Below, one piece after another: positions 44,623-55,842 of a stretch of 64,000 nt of DNA. The stretch spans positions 26,881-90,880 of the forward strand of contig JAOHDU010000002.1 in assembly GCA_028096805.1 (NCBI GenBank). The letters are read 5' to 3'. The translations under genes and the position numbers were made by a program. The notes under the pieces were generated by a model that saw nothing but the letters and a program-made list of their open reading frames with translations, ran no database searches and had not been told where the DNA came from. Numbering within the stretch: the first letter of the stretch is position 1; every line of letters begins with the position of its first letter. This stretch comes from Pontimonas sp. GTDB lineage: Bacteria > Actinomycetota > Actinomycetes > Actinomycetales > Microbacteriaceae.

Positions 44623-45515
44623 TGGCCGTCTCACCGTCTTCCCACCCTGAAGCGTTTCTGAAAGCCGCGACGCTGACGGAAGCTTTGCCCTGGATGCGCC
44701 GCTTCCAGGGCGCAATCTTCGTGATCAAGCTTGGCGGAAACGCGATGGTGGACGAGGCGCTCCTGCAAGCTTTTGCCGATGACATGGTCTTTCTTCACAC
44801 GGTAGGCGTTCGACCGGTTGTTGTGCACGGAGGAGGCCCTCAGATTTCCGAGGCTCTTGCCGATCGGGGTATCGGTAGCGAGTTTGTGGGTGGTTACCGG
44901 GTGACGAGCACCGAGGCGATACCCGTTGTGCGCGAAGTACTCAGAGAACATATCAGCGCCGATATTGCGGCGCGCATTAATCACCACCACGACATGGCGG
45001 TTGTTCTCTCGGGAGAAGACAATGAGCTTTTCACTGCGGTGCGCAAGGGCGCACAGGTTGACGGTGTCGCTGTTGACCTTGGTCACGTGGGCGAAGTGGT
45101 CGGCGTTAAACCCAATGCCCTGCAACAACTTTTGAGTCAAGGGAAAATCCCGGTGGTGTCGTCGTTGGCCCCTGAGGTCGATAGCGCCGCCGTGTTGAAC
45201 GTGAACGCTGACACGGCAGCCGCCGCTCTTGCCGTGGCCCTGAAAGCGGCAAAACTCGTGCTGCTCACCGATGTGCCGGGCTTGTATGACAAATGGCCTG
45301 ACACGCAGTCGGTGGTCTCATCGATGACCGCAGACGAGCTGGAGGCCCTCCTGCCGAGTCTCGAGTCGGGAATGATTCCCAAGATGCAGGCATGCCTGGA
45401 TGCGGTTCGGGGCGGGGTATCGAAGTCCGCCATTATTGATGGCAGACTGGCGCACTCTGTCTTGCTGGAGGCCTTCACGACAGATGGAATAGGAACCGAG
45501 GTAGTAGCGCCATGA
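44622..45515 (+). CDS. argB: Acetylglutamate kinase
   Basis: [41 protein letters not shown]. Confidence 0.96.
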   Translation: MAVSPSSHPEAFLKAATLTEALPWMRRFQGAIFVIKLGGNAMVDEALLQAFADDMVFLHTVGVRPVVVHGGGPQISEALADRGIGSEFVGGYRVTSTEAIPVVREVLREHISADIAARINHHHDMAVVLSGEDNELFTAVRKGAQVDGVAVDLGHVGEVVGVKPNALQQLLSQGKIPVVSSLAPEVDSAAVLNVNADTAAAALAVALKAAKLVLLTDVPGLYDKWPDTQSVVSSMTADELEALLPSLESGMIPKMQACLDAVRGGVSKSAIIDGRLAHSVLLEAFTTDGIGTEVVAP

Positions 45516-46456
45516 CCCGACATTTTTTGCGCGATGACGACATCAGCCCGGCCGAACAAGCCGACATCCTCGACTTGGCAGTTGCTCTCAAACGCGACCG
45601 CTTCTCGACTCGTCCCCTGGAGGGCCCGCAAACAGTGGCGGTCATTTTTGATAAGTCTTCCACCAGAACCCGGGTGTCTTTTGCCGTGGGAATTGCTGAT
45701 TTGGGCGGGCAACCGCTGATCATTTCCACGGCGAACTCGCAACTGGGCGGAAAAGAAACCCCCTCCGACACCGCACGGGTGCTCGAGCGCATGGTTGCAG
45801 CGATTGTGTGGCGGACGTATGCCCAGTCGGGGTTGGAAGAAATGGCTGCTGGCACCACGGTGCCGGTGATCAATTCCCTTAGTGACGACTTCCACCCCTG
45901 CCAATTACTGGCTGATTTGTTGACCATTCGCGAACACAAAGGATCACTCGCTGGTCTGACAGTGACGTTTGTGGGCGATGGCGGTAGCAACATGGCTCAG
46001 AGTTATGCCCTCGCTGGCGCAACCGCAGGCATGCATGTTCGCATTGCGTGCCCGGAGACGTTCAAACCTGGCGCCTCGGTGGTGGGTGACGCGCGGGCTA
46101 TAGCCGAAAAGACAGGTGGTTCCATTGCTGTCGTGCACGAGCTGAATGATGCTGTGGCCGGCAGCGATGTGGTGGTAACCGACACCTGGGTGTCGATGGG
46201 TAAAGAGGAAGAAAAAGCAGAGCGTGTCGCAACTTTTGGGCCGTTCCAGGTCGGTGCTCCCGCGATGGCCCTGGCGAAAGACGACGCAATCTTTCTTCAC
46301 TGTCTGCCCGCAGACCGAGGTTTTGAGGTGACCCCGGAGGTTATTGATGGTCCCCAGAGTGTGATTTGGGACGAGTCGGAGAACCGGCTTCACGCCCAGA
46401 AAGCTCTGATGGTCTGGCTTTTGGAGCGGGCTGAGTCCTCTACGTCGCGCCGATAG
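45512..46456 (+). CDS. argF: Ornithine carbamoyltransferase
   Basis: [37 protein letters not shown]. Confidence 0.96.
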   Translation: MTRHFLRDDDISPAEQADILDLAVALKRDRFSTRPLEGPQTVAVIFDKSSTRTRVSFAVGIADLGGQPLIISTANSQLGGKETPSDTARVLERMVAAIVWRTYAQSGLEEMAAGTTVPVINSLSDDFHPCQLLADLLTIREHKGSLAGLTVTFVGDGGSNMAQSYALAGATAGMHVRIACPETFKPGASVVGDARAIAEKTGGSIAVVHELNDAVAGSDVVVTDTWVSMGKEEEKAERVATFGPFQVGAPAMALAKDDAIFLHCLPADRGFEVTPEVIDGPQSVIWDESENRLHAQKALMVWLLERAESSTSRR

Positions 46457-46503
46457 ACTGGGCCCCACCACCTGGTGACCTCTGAGAGAAAGTAGTTCCC
46501 TTC

Positions 46504-47700
46504 GTGACTGATCGCGTTGTCTTGGCATATTCCGGCGGACTGGATACCTCTGTGGGTATCGGGTGGCTTCAGGATGCCACCGGAAAAGAAGTTATTGCTT
46601 TGGCCGTTGACGTGGGTCAGGGTGGCGAAAACATGGACGACATTCGTCAGCGCGCCCTCGACTGTGGCGCGGTGGAAGCGATCGTGGTGGACGCGAAAGA
46701 CGAATTTGCCAACGATTTTGTAATGCCTGCTTTGAAAGCTAACGCCTTGTACCAAAAGCGCTACCCCTTAGTGTCGGCCCTTTCTCGCCCGGTGATTGCC
46801 AAACACCTTGCCCGTGTGGCACGCGAACTGGGAGCCGACTCGGTATCACACGGCTGTACCGGCAAAGGAAACGACCAAGTCCGCTTCGAGTCAGCCGTCG
46901 CCGCTCTAGCACCAGAACTCTCCAGCATCGCTCCCATTCGAGACTTGGCGCTTACCCGAGATAAAGCCATTGTTTACGCGGAAGAAAAAGGCCTGCCCAT
47001 CAAGCAGAGCAAAAAGAATTCTTACTCGATTGATAAGAACGTCTGGGGTCGCACGGTGGAAACCGGCCCGTTGGAAGACCCGTGGGCGGCTCCGCTCGAT
47101 GACGTGTGGGAATATACCCAGAACCCGGACCACGGTCTTGCCGCAGAGGATGTGACCATCACGTTCACGGAGGGAATTCCCACCGCAATCAACGGCGCAT
47201 CGGTGACGCCCCTGGAAGCTATCGCTCAGCTCAACACCCTTGCCGGTGCTCACGGTGTGGGCCGGGTAGACATTATGGAAGACCGACTGGTCGGAATTAA
47301 GAGCCGCGAAATCTATGAGGTCCCCGCAGCGCTGACCCTGATCAATGCCCACGAAGAGCTGGAAAACTTGGTTCTCGAGCGCGACCTTGGACGCTACAAG
47401 CGCAAGCTAGAAGCTGATTGGGCCAACCTGGTGTACGACGGTCTGTGGTTCTCGGACCTCAAGTCAAGCCTTGACGCGTTCTTTGAGCACTCTCAGAAAC
47501 ATGTCTCCGGCGATGTGCGGGTGAACCTTTTCGCGGGACAGGCGGTCGTTACCGGGCGCCAGTCCGCCCAGAGTCTGTATGACTTCGACCTGGCCACCTA
47601 TGACACCGGTGACACGTTTGATCAGTCACACGCCAAGGGTTTCATCGAGTTGTGGTCACTGCCGAGCAAGATTTCCGCAAAGCGCAACGCCACGAGCTAG
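46504..47700 (+). CDS. argG: Argininosuccinate synthase
   Basis: [32 protein letters not shown]. Confidence 0.97.
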   Translation: MTDRVVLAYSGGLDTSVGIGWLQDATGKEVIALAVDVGQGGENMDDIRQRALDCGAVEAIVVDAKDEFANDFVMPALKANALYQKRYPLVSALSRPVIAKHLARVARELGADSVSHGCTGKGNDQVRFESAVAALAPELSSIAPIRDLALTRDKAIVYAEEKGLPIKQSKKNSYSIDKNVWGRTVETGPLEDPWAAPLDDVWEYTQNPDHGLAAEDVTITFTEGIPTAINGASVTPLEAIAQLNTLAGAHGVGRVDIMEDRLVGIKSREIYEVPAALTLINAHEELENLVLERDLGRYKRKLEADWANLVYDGLWFSDLKSSLDAFFEHSQKHVSGDVRVNLFAGQAVVTGRQSAQSLYDFDLATYDTGDTFDQSHAKGFIELWSLPSKISAKRNATS

Positions 47701-47708
47701 GAGTAGCG

Positions 47709-48404
47709 ATGGCCGGGGAGACAAACGCGGGCGCACTGTGGGGTGCGCGGTTTGCCCGCGGCCCCAGCGACGCTATGGCAGCGCTGTCGCGCTCGACTCA
47801 CTTTGACTGGCGGCTGGTTCCCTACGACCTGGCCGCAACGCGAGCCCACGCTGCAGAGCTTCACGACAAGGGCTTCTTGAGCGCAGACGACTTTTCCACC
47901 GTTAGTGGCGCACTCGAGGCGCTGAGCGCGGAGTATGACTCGGGATCTCTTGTGCCCGCCGAATCGGATGAAGACGTTCACGGTGCACTCGAGCGTGTTC
48001 TCATTGAGCGCGTGGGTCCAACACTCGGTGGTGCTCTGCGCGCAGGGCGTAGCCGAAACGACCAGATTGCAACCTTTGTTCGGCTCTACATGCGCGATAG
48101 CGCTGAGGCTCTCCGCGCTGCTCTGCTCGAGGTCGCCCAGGTGTTGCACCAGCGGGCAGCACAGGTGGGGGACGCGGTGATGCCAGGACGCACTCACTAC
48201 CAACTCGCTCAACCCGTGCTGGTTGGTCACTACCTCAGGGTGTGGGGAGAAACAAGCCCCTCCAACCCGGCGCGGCGCGCGGCAGACCCCAAGATGAGCC
48301 AGGCGTTTTGGCGTGACAACCTGCCGCCTCGAAGACCTAAGAACAATGCTGGTGACGGGTTTTTTGCCCCCCGAAGAAGGGCTGGTCTCGCCCGGGTCAC
48401 GTAG
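47709..48404 (+). pseudogene. argH: Argininosuccinate lyase, truncated; homology ends near 48236 (~176 aa)
   Basis: AGALWGARFARGPSDAMAALSRS, AGRSRNDQIATFVRLY, MPGRTHYQLAQPVLVGHYL, then unrelated antisense-xerD residues; conserved GSSxMPxKxN region absent. Confidence 0.88.
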
Positions 48405-49012
48405 CTTTCCACGGCGGAGCGCGCAAACGACCCCACCGGGACAAAGCGTTGTTTTCCTCCTTTGCCACTGACTCGAATGGCATCAGCAACGCGCTGGTGA
48501 TCATCCAGCACATCGTCCACGCTTAACTGCAACGCCTCGGATATCCGGGTGCCGGTGGCATAGAGGAACTCCAGCAACGCTCGATCCCTCAAATTTTCTG
48601 GCTCGTCCCCCATGACAGCGTTAAGCAGCGATTGAATTTGCTCGATGCTGAGGGCTTTCGGCAGCCGAGAGGGTCGGGCTGGGCCGGAGAGCGAAGCACT
48701 CGGATCGAGCGGCGTAACCCCCTCCTCGACCAAGTAGCGGTGGAAATTCTTGATACTCGAGAGCTTCCTGGCGATCGTCCCAGGGGCGCCTTCTAACCCT
48801 TGGACGTATCCGCGCACCATATCCGCGCTAATGTGGCTGGCTTCGACGACACCGTTGCCAAAGAGAAACTCGTGATAGCGGGCAAGGTCGGCCCGGTAGG
48901 CAGCAACCGTGTGAGGGGATCGGCCTTTTTCCAGCGTGACGTAGCGGAGGTAGCGCTCCGACTCACGCTCAAGCGGCGTGGGAGGTCTCGGGGAACTACT
49001 GCCTGCTGGCAT
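48230..49012 (-). pseudogene. xerD: Tyrosine recombinase XerD, C-terminally truncated at SPHTLR
   Basis: YLRYVTLEKGRSPHTVAAYRADL, LYATGTRISEALQL; stops at SPHTLR|stop, lacking the HxLRH remainder and catalytic Tyr. Confidence 0.88.
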
Positions 49013-49562
49013 GAGCTGCCAAAATCGCGGTGACAGAGATTTGGTTGGTCATTTCCCCCGCAAGAATCGCATCGATGGCGTCAGCCAAGGGCACCCAGGT
49101 TTTTTCCATATCCGCTTCTTCCCCGGTGCGCACATAATCGTGGCTTGCTTCGATGAGACCGGTGGCCAAAAAAATATGGGTGCTTTCGTTTGAACCGCCC
49201 GGAGTTGTGTTCAAACGAGTCAGATGCGTCCACTGCTCTGCCTCCAAATCAGCTTCTTCGAGCAGCTCACGTTTCGCGCACACCAGGGGATCCTCACCCG
49301 GTATGTCGAGCAGTCCGGCGGGGATTTCCCAATCGATAGCCCTAATGGCGTGACGATACTGGCGGATCATCATTATTTCGTCGTGCTCATTCAGCGCCAC
49401 AACGGATACGGCACCAGGGTGATCAACGAAATCCCTGCTGAGCTCTTCACCGTTGTAGTCAAAGCGCTCTCGGGCAACATCCCAAATAGCCCCGCGATAC
49501 ACCTTCTCCGACTGCAGTACCACCGTCTCGCGGTGCTGGTCAGAAAGGTCGCGCCGGGTCAT
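48996..49562 (-). CDS. NUDIX hydrolase (ADP-ribose pyrophosphatase-like)
   Basis: [26 protein letters not shown] Nudix box. Confidence 0.93.
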   Translation of the reverse strand: MTRRDLSDQHRETVVLQSEKVYRGAIWDVARERFDYNGEELSRDFVDHPGAVSVVALNEHDEIMMIRQYRHAIRAIDWEIPAGLLDIPGEDPLVCAKRELLEEADLEAEQWTHLTRLNTTPGGSNESTHIFLATGLIEASHDYVRTGEEADMEKTWVPLADAIDAILAGEMTNQISVTAILAAHASRQ

Positions 49563-51277
49563 GCCTGGCTGGAATCAGCGACGGCAAACAATGCCGAGGC
49601 ATCGCTTCGCTCCAGAGCAGCCTCCACCAGCCCAGCGAAAAGCGGGTGCGCTCTGTTGGGGCGAGAGCGAAGCTCGGGGTGAGCTTGAGTCGACACATAG
49701 AAGGGGTGCTCGCTCTGCGGGAGCTCAACAAATTCCACCAGAGAATCATCCGGCGAAACACCGGAGAACACCAGCCCCGCTGCCGCGATTGGCTCGCGGA
49801 AGGCGTTGTTGACTTCATAGCGGTGACGGTGGCGTTCGGTGACCGACGCTTCCCCGTACAGTTTGCGAACCAGGGAGCCCTCAGTGAGTTTCGCCTCATA
49901 GAGACCCAAGCGCATGGTGCCCCCCATATCGCCATTGCCGGAAACAATGTCTACTTGCTCCGCCATGGTGGCAATGACCGGGTACGGGGCGTTGGGTTCA
50001 AATTCACTGCTCGATGCCCCTGCAAGGCCGGCTTTGTTGCGGGCGTACTCAATCACCATGCACTGAAGACCCAGGCACAGCCCCAAGGTGGGGATCTTGT
50101 TCTCGCGACAATACGTCAGAGCTCCAAGCTTTCCTTCAATCCCACGAATACCAAAACCGCCGGGGACACAGACGCCATCAACGTCGGCGAGGGCTTTTTC
50201 TGCACCCTCAGGCGTCACACAGTCGTCGCTGGCAATCCATTTCAGCGCTACCTTGGTGTGGTGCGCGAACCCGCCCGAGCGGATGGCCTCACTGACCGAG
50301 AGGTAAGCGTCAGGGAGATCAATGTACTTACCCACGACGCCGATCGTCACCGTGTGCTGCGGGTGATGGACAGCATCCAGCAGGTCTTTCCAGCCATCCC
50401 ACACCATTTCGCCAGCATCCATTTCGAGGGCATCAATGATGTAGTCATCGAGGTCTTGGCTGTGCAGAAGAGACGGGATGTCATAAATGCTGGCGACATC
50501 AACAGCGTTCACGACAGCTGCTTCGTCCACGTCACACATCAGGGCAATTTTGCGGCGATTGGCGCTCTCCACCGGGCGATCGCTGCGGAGCACCAGAGCG
50601 TCCGGTTGGATCCCAATGGAGCGCAACATCGCCACCGAGTGTTGTGTGGGCTTGGTCTTTTGTTCCGAGGAGGCCCCCATGAACGGCACCAGTGAGACAT
50701 GAACGAAAAAGACATTGTCTCTACCCAGTTCGTGCCGAATTTGGCGGGCCGCCTCAATGAAGGGTTGGCTCTCGATATCTCCCACAGTTCCCCCGATTTC
50801 AGTGATAATCACATCGGGTCGCGGGTCGTTATGGGCTTGCAGGCGCATTCTGCGCTTGATCTCGTCAGTGATGTGGGGAATCACCTGGACCGTGTCTCCG
50901 AGGTACTCTCCTCGGCGCTCACGCCCAATAACCTCCTGGTAAACCTGGCCCGTGGTGACGTTGGCTGCTTGGGACAGGTTGATGTCGAGGAAACGCTCGT
51001 AGTGACCAATATCGAGGTCAGTTTCTGCACCATCGTCGGTGACAAAAACCTCACCGTGCTGGAAGGGGTTCATTGTTCCCGGGTCCACATTCAAATAGGG
51101 ATCCAGCTTCTGCATCACGACATGCAAACCTCGACCGGACAAAAGGTTTCCGAGAGACGCTGCGGTCAGACCTTTACCCAGTGAAGATACAACTCCCCCG
51201 GTAACAAAGATGTGTTTGCTGATGCCGGACGGGGAGTTTTTTGAGGAGTCCTTCACGGAATTCAACGGTACCCCCAA
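49559..51277 (-). CDS. pyrG: CTP synthase
   Basis: [40 protein letters not shown]. Confidence 0.97.
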   Translation of the reverse strand: MGVPLNSVKDSSKNSPSGISKHIFVTGGVVSSLGKGLTAASLGNLLSGRGLHVVMQKLDPYLNVDPGTMNPFQHGEVFVTDDGAETDLDIGHYERFLDINLSQAANVTTGQVYQEVIGRERRGEYLGDTVQVIPHITDEIKRRMRLQAHNDPRPDVIITEIGGTVGDIESQPFIEAARQIRHELGRDNVFFVHVSLVPFMGASSEQKTKPTQHSVAMLRSIGIQPDALVLRSDRPVESANRRKIALMCDVDEAAVVNAVDVASIYDIPSLLHSQDLDDYIIDALEMDAGEMVWDGWKDLLDAVHHPQHTVTIGVVGKYIDLPDAYLSVSEAIRSGGFAHHTKVALKWIASDDCVTPEGAEKALADVDGVCVPGGFGIRGIEGKLGALTYCRENKIPTLGLCLGLQCMVIEYARNKAGLAGASSSEFEPNAPYPVIATMAEQVDIVSGNGDMGGTMRLGLYEAKLTEGSLVRKLYGEASVTERHRHRYEVNNAFREPIAAAGLVFSGVSPDDSLVEFVELPQSEHPFYVSTQAHPELRSRPNRAHPLFAGLVEAALERSDASALFAVADSSQA

Positions 51278-51287
51278 AATGATGTGA

Positions 51288-52991
51288 CTAGCGACGACTC
51301 ACCGAGTGGGTTTGGTCCAAGAGCTCTCGGGCGTGTGTCAGGGCGCTGTGGGAGTCCTCCATGCCGCCGAGCATTCGGGCTATTTCCCGCAGCCGCTCCT
51401 CTCCCTCCAACCTTGTGACACTCGAGGTGGTGACTTGCCCGTCCGTGTCTTTCACCACATGAAGATGGTTGTTCGCAAAAGCAGCCACCTGAGCAAGGTG
51501 TGTCACCACGATGACCTGCGAGGTTTGCGCAAGAGCGTCTAAGCGGCGCCCAATTTCCAAAGCGCTGGCACCCCCAACACCCGCATCGACCTCGTCGAAG
51601 ACGAAAGTCGGCACGGGGTCACTCTCGGCAATCACCACTTCCAGCGCCAGCATCACCCGCGAGAGCTCGCCACCGGATGCTCCTTTGCCCAACGGCAGGG
51701 GTTCCGCACCGGGGTGGGCCGCGAGCAGCAGGGACACCTGGTTGGCTCCGTGGGAGCTCAACGTCTGTTCGCGGGATACCGAGACATGCAGAGATGCGTT
51801 CGGCATCGCGAGGGCTGAAAGTTCGTGGGTGACAGCTGAAGCAAGTTTGCTGGCCGCAGCGTCTCGGATATCGCCGAGAGCGTTGGCGCGCTCCCACGCC
51901 ACGGCCATAGCCTGCTCACACTCTGCGTCCAGGGTTGCCAAGCGGTCCGAGTCCTGCTCGAGCTCAAGCAACCGTGTGCTGGAGCCTTCGTACAGCGCCA
52001 GAACGTCATCCAGGGTCGGACCGTGTCGTCGCATCAGGGCCGTCACGGCGGCGAGCCGCTCATGACTGTCTTCCAGAGAATCCACCCCTTCGCTCTCCAA
52101 CGACGCGAGGTAACCCGAAATACCCACAGAAACTTCAGAGAGTTGGTACGCCGCGTCCGCGAGAGAGGAGCGAAGTGCCTCCGCGCTCGAGTCAAAACTG
52201 ACAACTCGCTCCCACGACTTGAGCGCCTGGTCAACCAGCGCCAGGGCATCTTTGGCATCAAACACGCTGTCATCGGCAGACAACGCTTGAGACGCCATCA
52301 TGGCCGCCTGCCGAAGCTCCTCAGCGTGAGTGAGCTTGGCGATGTGTGCCGAGAGCGTGGCATCCTCACCGGCCGTGGGGTTCACGGCTTCGATGTCCGC
52401 AATTGCCTCCCGGAGATCTTGTGCTTCCGCGGATCGCGCTTCACTGTCGTTGCGCAGCATATCTCGGGTTTTTTCGAGCGCTGTAGCGGACTCATAGGCC
52501 TTGCGATACTGCTCCAGCGCTTTTTTCAAATCAGGCCCGGCAAACCGGTCGAGTGCATCTCGCTGCGCGGTTTCCGACTTGAGCCGGACCTGGTCACTTT
52601 GTCCGTGAACAACCACCAGGTCTGAGGCCAACTCCGAGAGCGCTGAAACCGGGGCACTGCGACCGCCCACCAGCGCCCGCGAGCGACCCTCAGGGAGAAC
52701 TTCTCGAGACAGGACAAGCTCGCCCTCATCAATCGCTGCGCCTAGCTCGGCCGCTCGATCCGTAACACCCGGCAAAGCGCCCACCTCAAAGCGACCTTCC
52801 ACCCAGGTCGACCGCGCTTCGCGCCGCACCTGAGTTGAGTCTGCCCTTTGACCCAGGAGCAAACCCAGGGCCGTCACCACCATTGTCTTTCCTGCGCCGG
52901 TCTCTCCCGTGAGGGCCGTCAGCCCAGGTCCTAAAGGCAGTCGGGCCTCATGAATCACCCCAAGATCAGTGATGGATACTTCGTGGATCAT
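51288..52991 (-). CDS. recN: DNA repair protein RecN
   Basis: [51 protein letters not shown]. Confidence 0.95.
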   Translation of the reverse strand: MIHEVSITDLGVIHEARLPLGPGLTALTGETGAGKTMVVTALGLLLGQRADSTQVRREARSTWVEGRFEVGALPGVTDRAAELGAAIDEGELVLSREVLPEGRSRALVGGRSAPVSALSELASDLVVVHGQSDQVRLKSETAQRDALDRFAGPDLKKALEQYRKAYESATALEKTRDMLRNDSEARSAEAQDLREAIADIEAVNPTAGEDATLSAHIAKLTHAEELRQAAMMASQALSADDSVFDAKDALALVDQALKSWERVVSFDSSAEALRSSLADAAYQLSEVSVGISGYLASLESEGVDSLEDSHERLAAVTALMRRHGPTLDDVLALYEGSSTRLLELEQDSDRLATLDAECEQAMAVAWERANALGDIRDAAASKLASAVTHELSALAMPNASLHVSVSREQTLSSHGANQVSLLLAAHPGAEPLPLGKGASGGELSRVMLALEVVIAESDPVPTFVFDEVDAGVGGASALEIGRRLDALAQTSQVIVVTHLAQVAAFANNHLHVVKDTDGQVTTSSVTRLEGEERLREIARMLGGMEDSHSALTHARELLDQTHSVSRR

Positions 52992-52997
52992 TGAGTC

Positions 52998-53897
52998 TTA
53001 CTTCTCACTCGGCCCGCGCCATCCAGTAACGGGAAGAGAAAACTTTTGAACCAGCCGATCGGTAAACGGGCCGGGGTGGAGTCGGGCAAGTCGAATGGGT
53101 TGCTCGCTCCGCGAGGCCATCACGCGGGAGCCAGGCTGAATGTCGACTCCCCTGCGCCCATCGCACCACAACACCGCCGGTGTAGCCGATCGCTCGAGTA
53201 ACTCCACCGCCATCACAGAATCAGGCCCCACCACAAGCGGCCTGGCGAACAGAGCGTGTGCGGAAAGCGGGACCATCAGCAGCGCTTCCACTCCCGGCCA
53301 CACGACTGGCCCACCGGCAGAGAACGAATAGGCCGTGGACCCCGTCGGGGTCGCCATAACAACGCCGTCGGCGCCAAATGCGGAGATGGGGCGGCCATCA
53401 ATCTCGAGCGCCACTTCGATCATGCGAGCGCGCGAAGCTTTTTCAATGGTGGCCTCATTGACCGCAAAGGTCCGGAACAGCTCTTTTTCGCCATCGGTGA
53501 CCACCACATCGAGGACGAGTCGCTCATCCACGTCGTAATCACCGGCGAGGGCTTGCGCCACAGTCCACTCCAGGTCATCCCGCTCGCTCTCGGCAAGGAA
53601 ACCCACATGGCCGTGGTTGATGCCGAGCAGCGGGGCCGTCGATTCACGCATCAACTCGGCAGCGCCCAGGATGGTCCCGTCACCACCAAGCACGATGGTG
53701 AGCTCGATCCCCGACAGCGGGGCGCCATCACCCAGTGTGAGCGCATCCCCTACTCCATCGACGCGAAGTGGATGTCCCTGCGGAGCAACCACCGGGGTTG
53801 CTCCGGCAGCACGGAGTCGCTCGCACACTTCCACTGCCCCTGCCAGCGCGTCTGAGCGCGCCGCGTGGGCAAGAACGAGCATGTGACGGTCTGCCAC
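52998..53897 (-). CDS. nadK: NAD kinase
   Basis: LGGDGTILGAAEL, GINHGHVGFLAE, TPTGSTAYSFSAGGP. Confidence 0.95.
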   Translation of the reverse strand: MADRHMLVLAHAARSDALAGAVEVCERLRAAGATPVVAPQGHPLRVDGVGDALTLGDGAPLSGIELTIVLGGDGTILGAAELMRESTAPLLGINHGHVGFLAESERDDLEWTVAQALAGDYDVDERLVLDVVVTDGEKELFRTFAVNEATIEKASRARMIEVALEIDGRPISAFGADGVVMATPTGSTAYSFSAGGPVVWPGVEALLMVPLSAHALFARPLVVGPDSVMAVELLERSATPAVLWCDGRRGVDIQPGSRVMASRSEQPIRLARLHPGPFTDRLVQKFSLPVTGWRGPSEK

Positions 53898-53912
53898 GGC
53901 AGTGCCTCCAAG

Positions 53913-54704
53913 CTACGGATGGGTTAGGCGGTGAATCTCTTGACCCCATTCTGGCGGATTCTCTTCTGCCGTGGGTGATAGCCAACACAGGTACTCGCGG
54001 TTGCCCGCCTCCCCCGTCACAGGTGAGGCCATTACGCCCCGAACGTTGAGACCTAACCCCCTTGCATGTTCCAGCACTGCCTGCACCGCATGCTCGTGAT
54101 CGTCAGGATTTTGAGCGATCCCGCCCGTGATCTGCGTTCGCCCCACCTCGAACTGAGGTTTCACCAGAGCAATCCATTCCGCTTCAGGCCATAGCGCTAC
54201 AGCAGGCGGAAACACGTGCGTTAAGGACACAAAACTGACGTCCACCACGATCAGTCCGGGGGCTTCGCCAGAGACGCCGTTCCACCACTGCCTGTTCACA
54301 TCCCGGATGTTCGCACCATCACAGCGGGTTACCCGGGAATCAGCATCCAATGACGGATGTAATTGACCGTGGCCCACATCGAGGGCGACGACATGCCGGG
54401 CTCCCCGAGAAAGCAGTACCTCAGTGAATCCGCCCGTCGAAGCGCCAATGTCGACACATAGCTTCCCGACCGGCGAGATAGGCCACTTGGAGAGAGCTGC
54501 CTCCATTTTGAGCGCTCCTCGCCCGACATAGTCAGTACCGCCCTCGATATCAAGCGTGTCCGATTCCGCGACCCGCTGCGAGGGTTTGGTTTCGACAACA
54601 CCGTTCACCAAAACGTCACCAGCCGCGATTCTGCGTTGCGCTTTGGTGCGGGACTCACTGAGCCCGAGGGCCACGAGCGCTTGATCGAGGCGCTGAGAGG
54701 TCAC
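53913..54704 (-). CDS. tlyA: TlyA-family rRNA methyltransferase/hemolysin-like
   Basis: S4 domain RLDQALVALGLSESRTKAQRRI; DIGASTGGFTEVLLSRGA, VVDVSFVSLTHV, LVKPQFE; GTG start. Confidence 0.93.
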   Translation of the reverse strand: MTSQRLDQALVALGLSESRTKAQRRIAAGDVLVNGVVETKPSQRVAESDTLDIEGGTDYVGRGALKMEAALSKWPISPVGKLCVDIGASTGGFTEVLLSRGARHVVALDVGHGQLHPSLDADSRVTRCDGANIRDVNRQWWNGVSGEAPGLIVVDVSFVSLTHVFPPAVALWPEAEWIALVKPQFEVGRTQITGGIAQNPDDHEHAVQAVLEHARGLGLNVRGVMASPVTGEAGNREYLCWLSPTAEENPPEWGQEIHRLTHP

Positions 54705-54835
54705 GAAGGGTTCGGGGAATCCAGGGCTTCCCGCAGGGATGTCTGCAGCTCAGCAAGCTTGGCGGCACGCTCGTTGAGGGGCAGAGAATCAATTTCTGCC
54801 AGCTGGTCAGCGAGTGCTGTCGGGTCCAGATCCAT
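54701..54835 (-). CDS. 44-aa small protein (position equivalent to Rv1693 between HAD gene and tlyA)
   Basis: MDLDPTALADQLAEIDSLPLNERAAKLAELQTSLREALDSPNPS; 4-nt GTGA overlap with tlyA start; below ORF-track cutoff. Confidence 0.7.
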   Translation of the reverse strand: MDLDPTALADQLAEIDSLPLNERAAKLAELQTSLREALDSPNPS

Positions 54836-54837
54836 GT

Positions 54838-55842
54838 CTACGAATATATCTGGGGATCGACATCAAGCCCGAAAATTTTGAGCCCAGAGTCGTGGATGAT
54901 GGCCGCTCCCGCGCGCACTAAATCAATTTTCTGGCCAGCCCGAGCCACCCGCACAACGTTGTCTTTGCGTCGCACCACCGCGCGCCCCACCTCTACGGTG
55001 CACACGCCATCAGCGTCGGTGCTGCGGACAACCTCGGGGTAGGGCTTATGGAGTTGCCGTAAGTCCTCCAAAACGTAGGTCGGCCGCATGCTGCTGTCAC
55101 TGGCTAAGAGCGTTTTGGCTGAATCAATACCGGTGAGCACCAGAGCAGAAGTCATTCCTCCACGGTTGGCACCGAGGATGTCGGTGTCCAATCGGTCCCC
55201 AATCATCAGTGCACCCCCGTGAGGACTGAAGCGTTCGGTGGCGACATCAAAGATTTCCTTCTCCGGTTTACCCGCGAAGGTCGCCAATCGCCCGACTGCT
55301 AGGTGCACAGCAGACACTAGTGCGCCGTTGCCGGGCGCTATTCCGCCCTCAACGGGAATAGTCCAGTCGGTGTTGGTCGCAATCCAAGGCCGGAGGGGAT
55401 CTTCTTGCAGGGCAAAGGACGCTTGAGCAAGCTCTTCCCACCCGACTTTCGGGGAAAACCCTTGGATGACGGCGGCGGGTTCCTCGGAAGCCAGAGTGAC
55501 GACCTGGAACCCCGCGGCTCTAACCTCGTCGGTCAGTCCTTTGCCGCCGACCACAAGAACTTTTGCGCCCGCGGGCACAGCGCGAGAAAGAACTCGCACC
55601 GCTGCCTGCGGGGAGGTCACCACATCCGCGGCGTTAGCGGGCAGTCCATAGCCAGCAATCTGCGCGGCAACTTCGTCTGGCGTTCGTGAGGCGTTATTGG
55701 TGACGTAGCCCAGACGCGCCTTCTTGGCGGCTTTTTTGAGGGACGCTACGGCATAAGGAATTTCAGCGGATCCTTGGTAAAGGACTCCATCTAAATCGGC
55801 GAGCACCACATCGATGCCCTCCAGTGGGGTGCGCGGCGACAC
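54838..55842 (-). CDS. HAD-IIA family hydrolase
   Basis: VLADLDGVLYQGSAEIP, YVTNNASRTPDEVA, MIGDRLDTDILGANRGGM. Confidence 0.92.
   Translation of the reverse strand: MSPRTPLEGIDVVLADLDGVLYQGSAEIPYAVASLKKAAKKARLGYVTNNASRTPDEVAAQIAGYGLPANAADVVTSPQAAVRVLSRAVPAGAKVLVVGGKGLTDEVRAAGFQVVTLASEEPAAVIQGFSPKVGWEELAQASFALQEDPLRPWIATNTDWTIPVEGGIAPGNGALVSAVHLAVGRLATFAGKPEKEIFDVATERFSPHGGALMIGDRLDTDILGANRGGMTSALVLTGIDSAKTLLASDSSMRPTYVLEDLRQLHKPYPEVVRSTDADGVCTVEVGRAVVRRKDNVVRVARAGQKIDLVRAGAAIIHDSGLKIFGLDVDPQIYS

Noticed and set aside
49646-50695. 349-aa ORF antisense to pyrG
   Set aside because: Overlaps a fully convincing CTP synthase; composition is typical of antisense translation.
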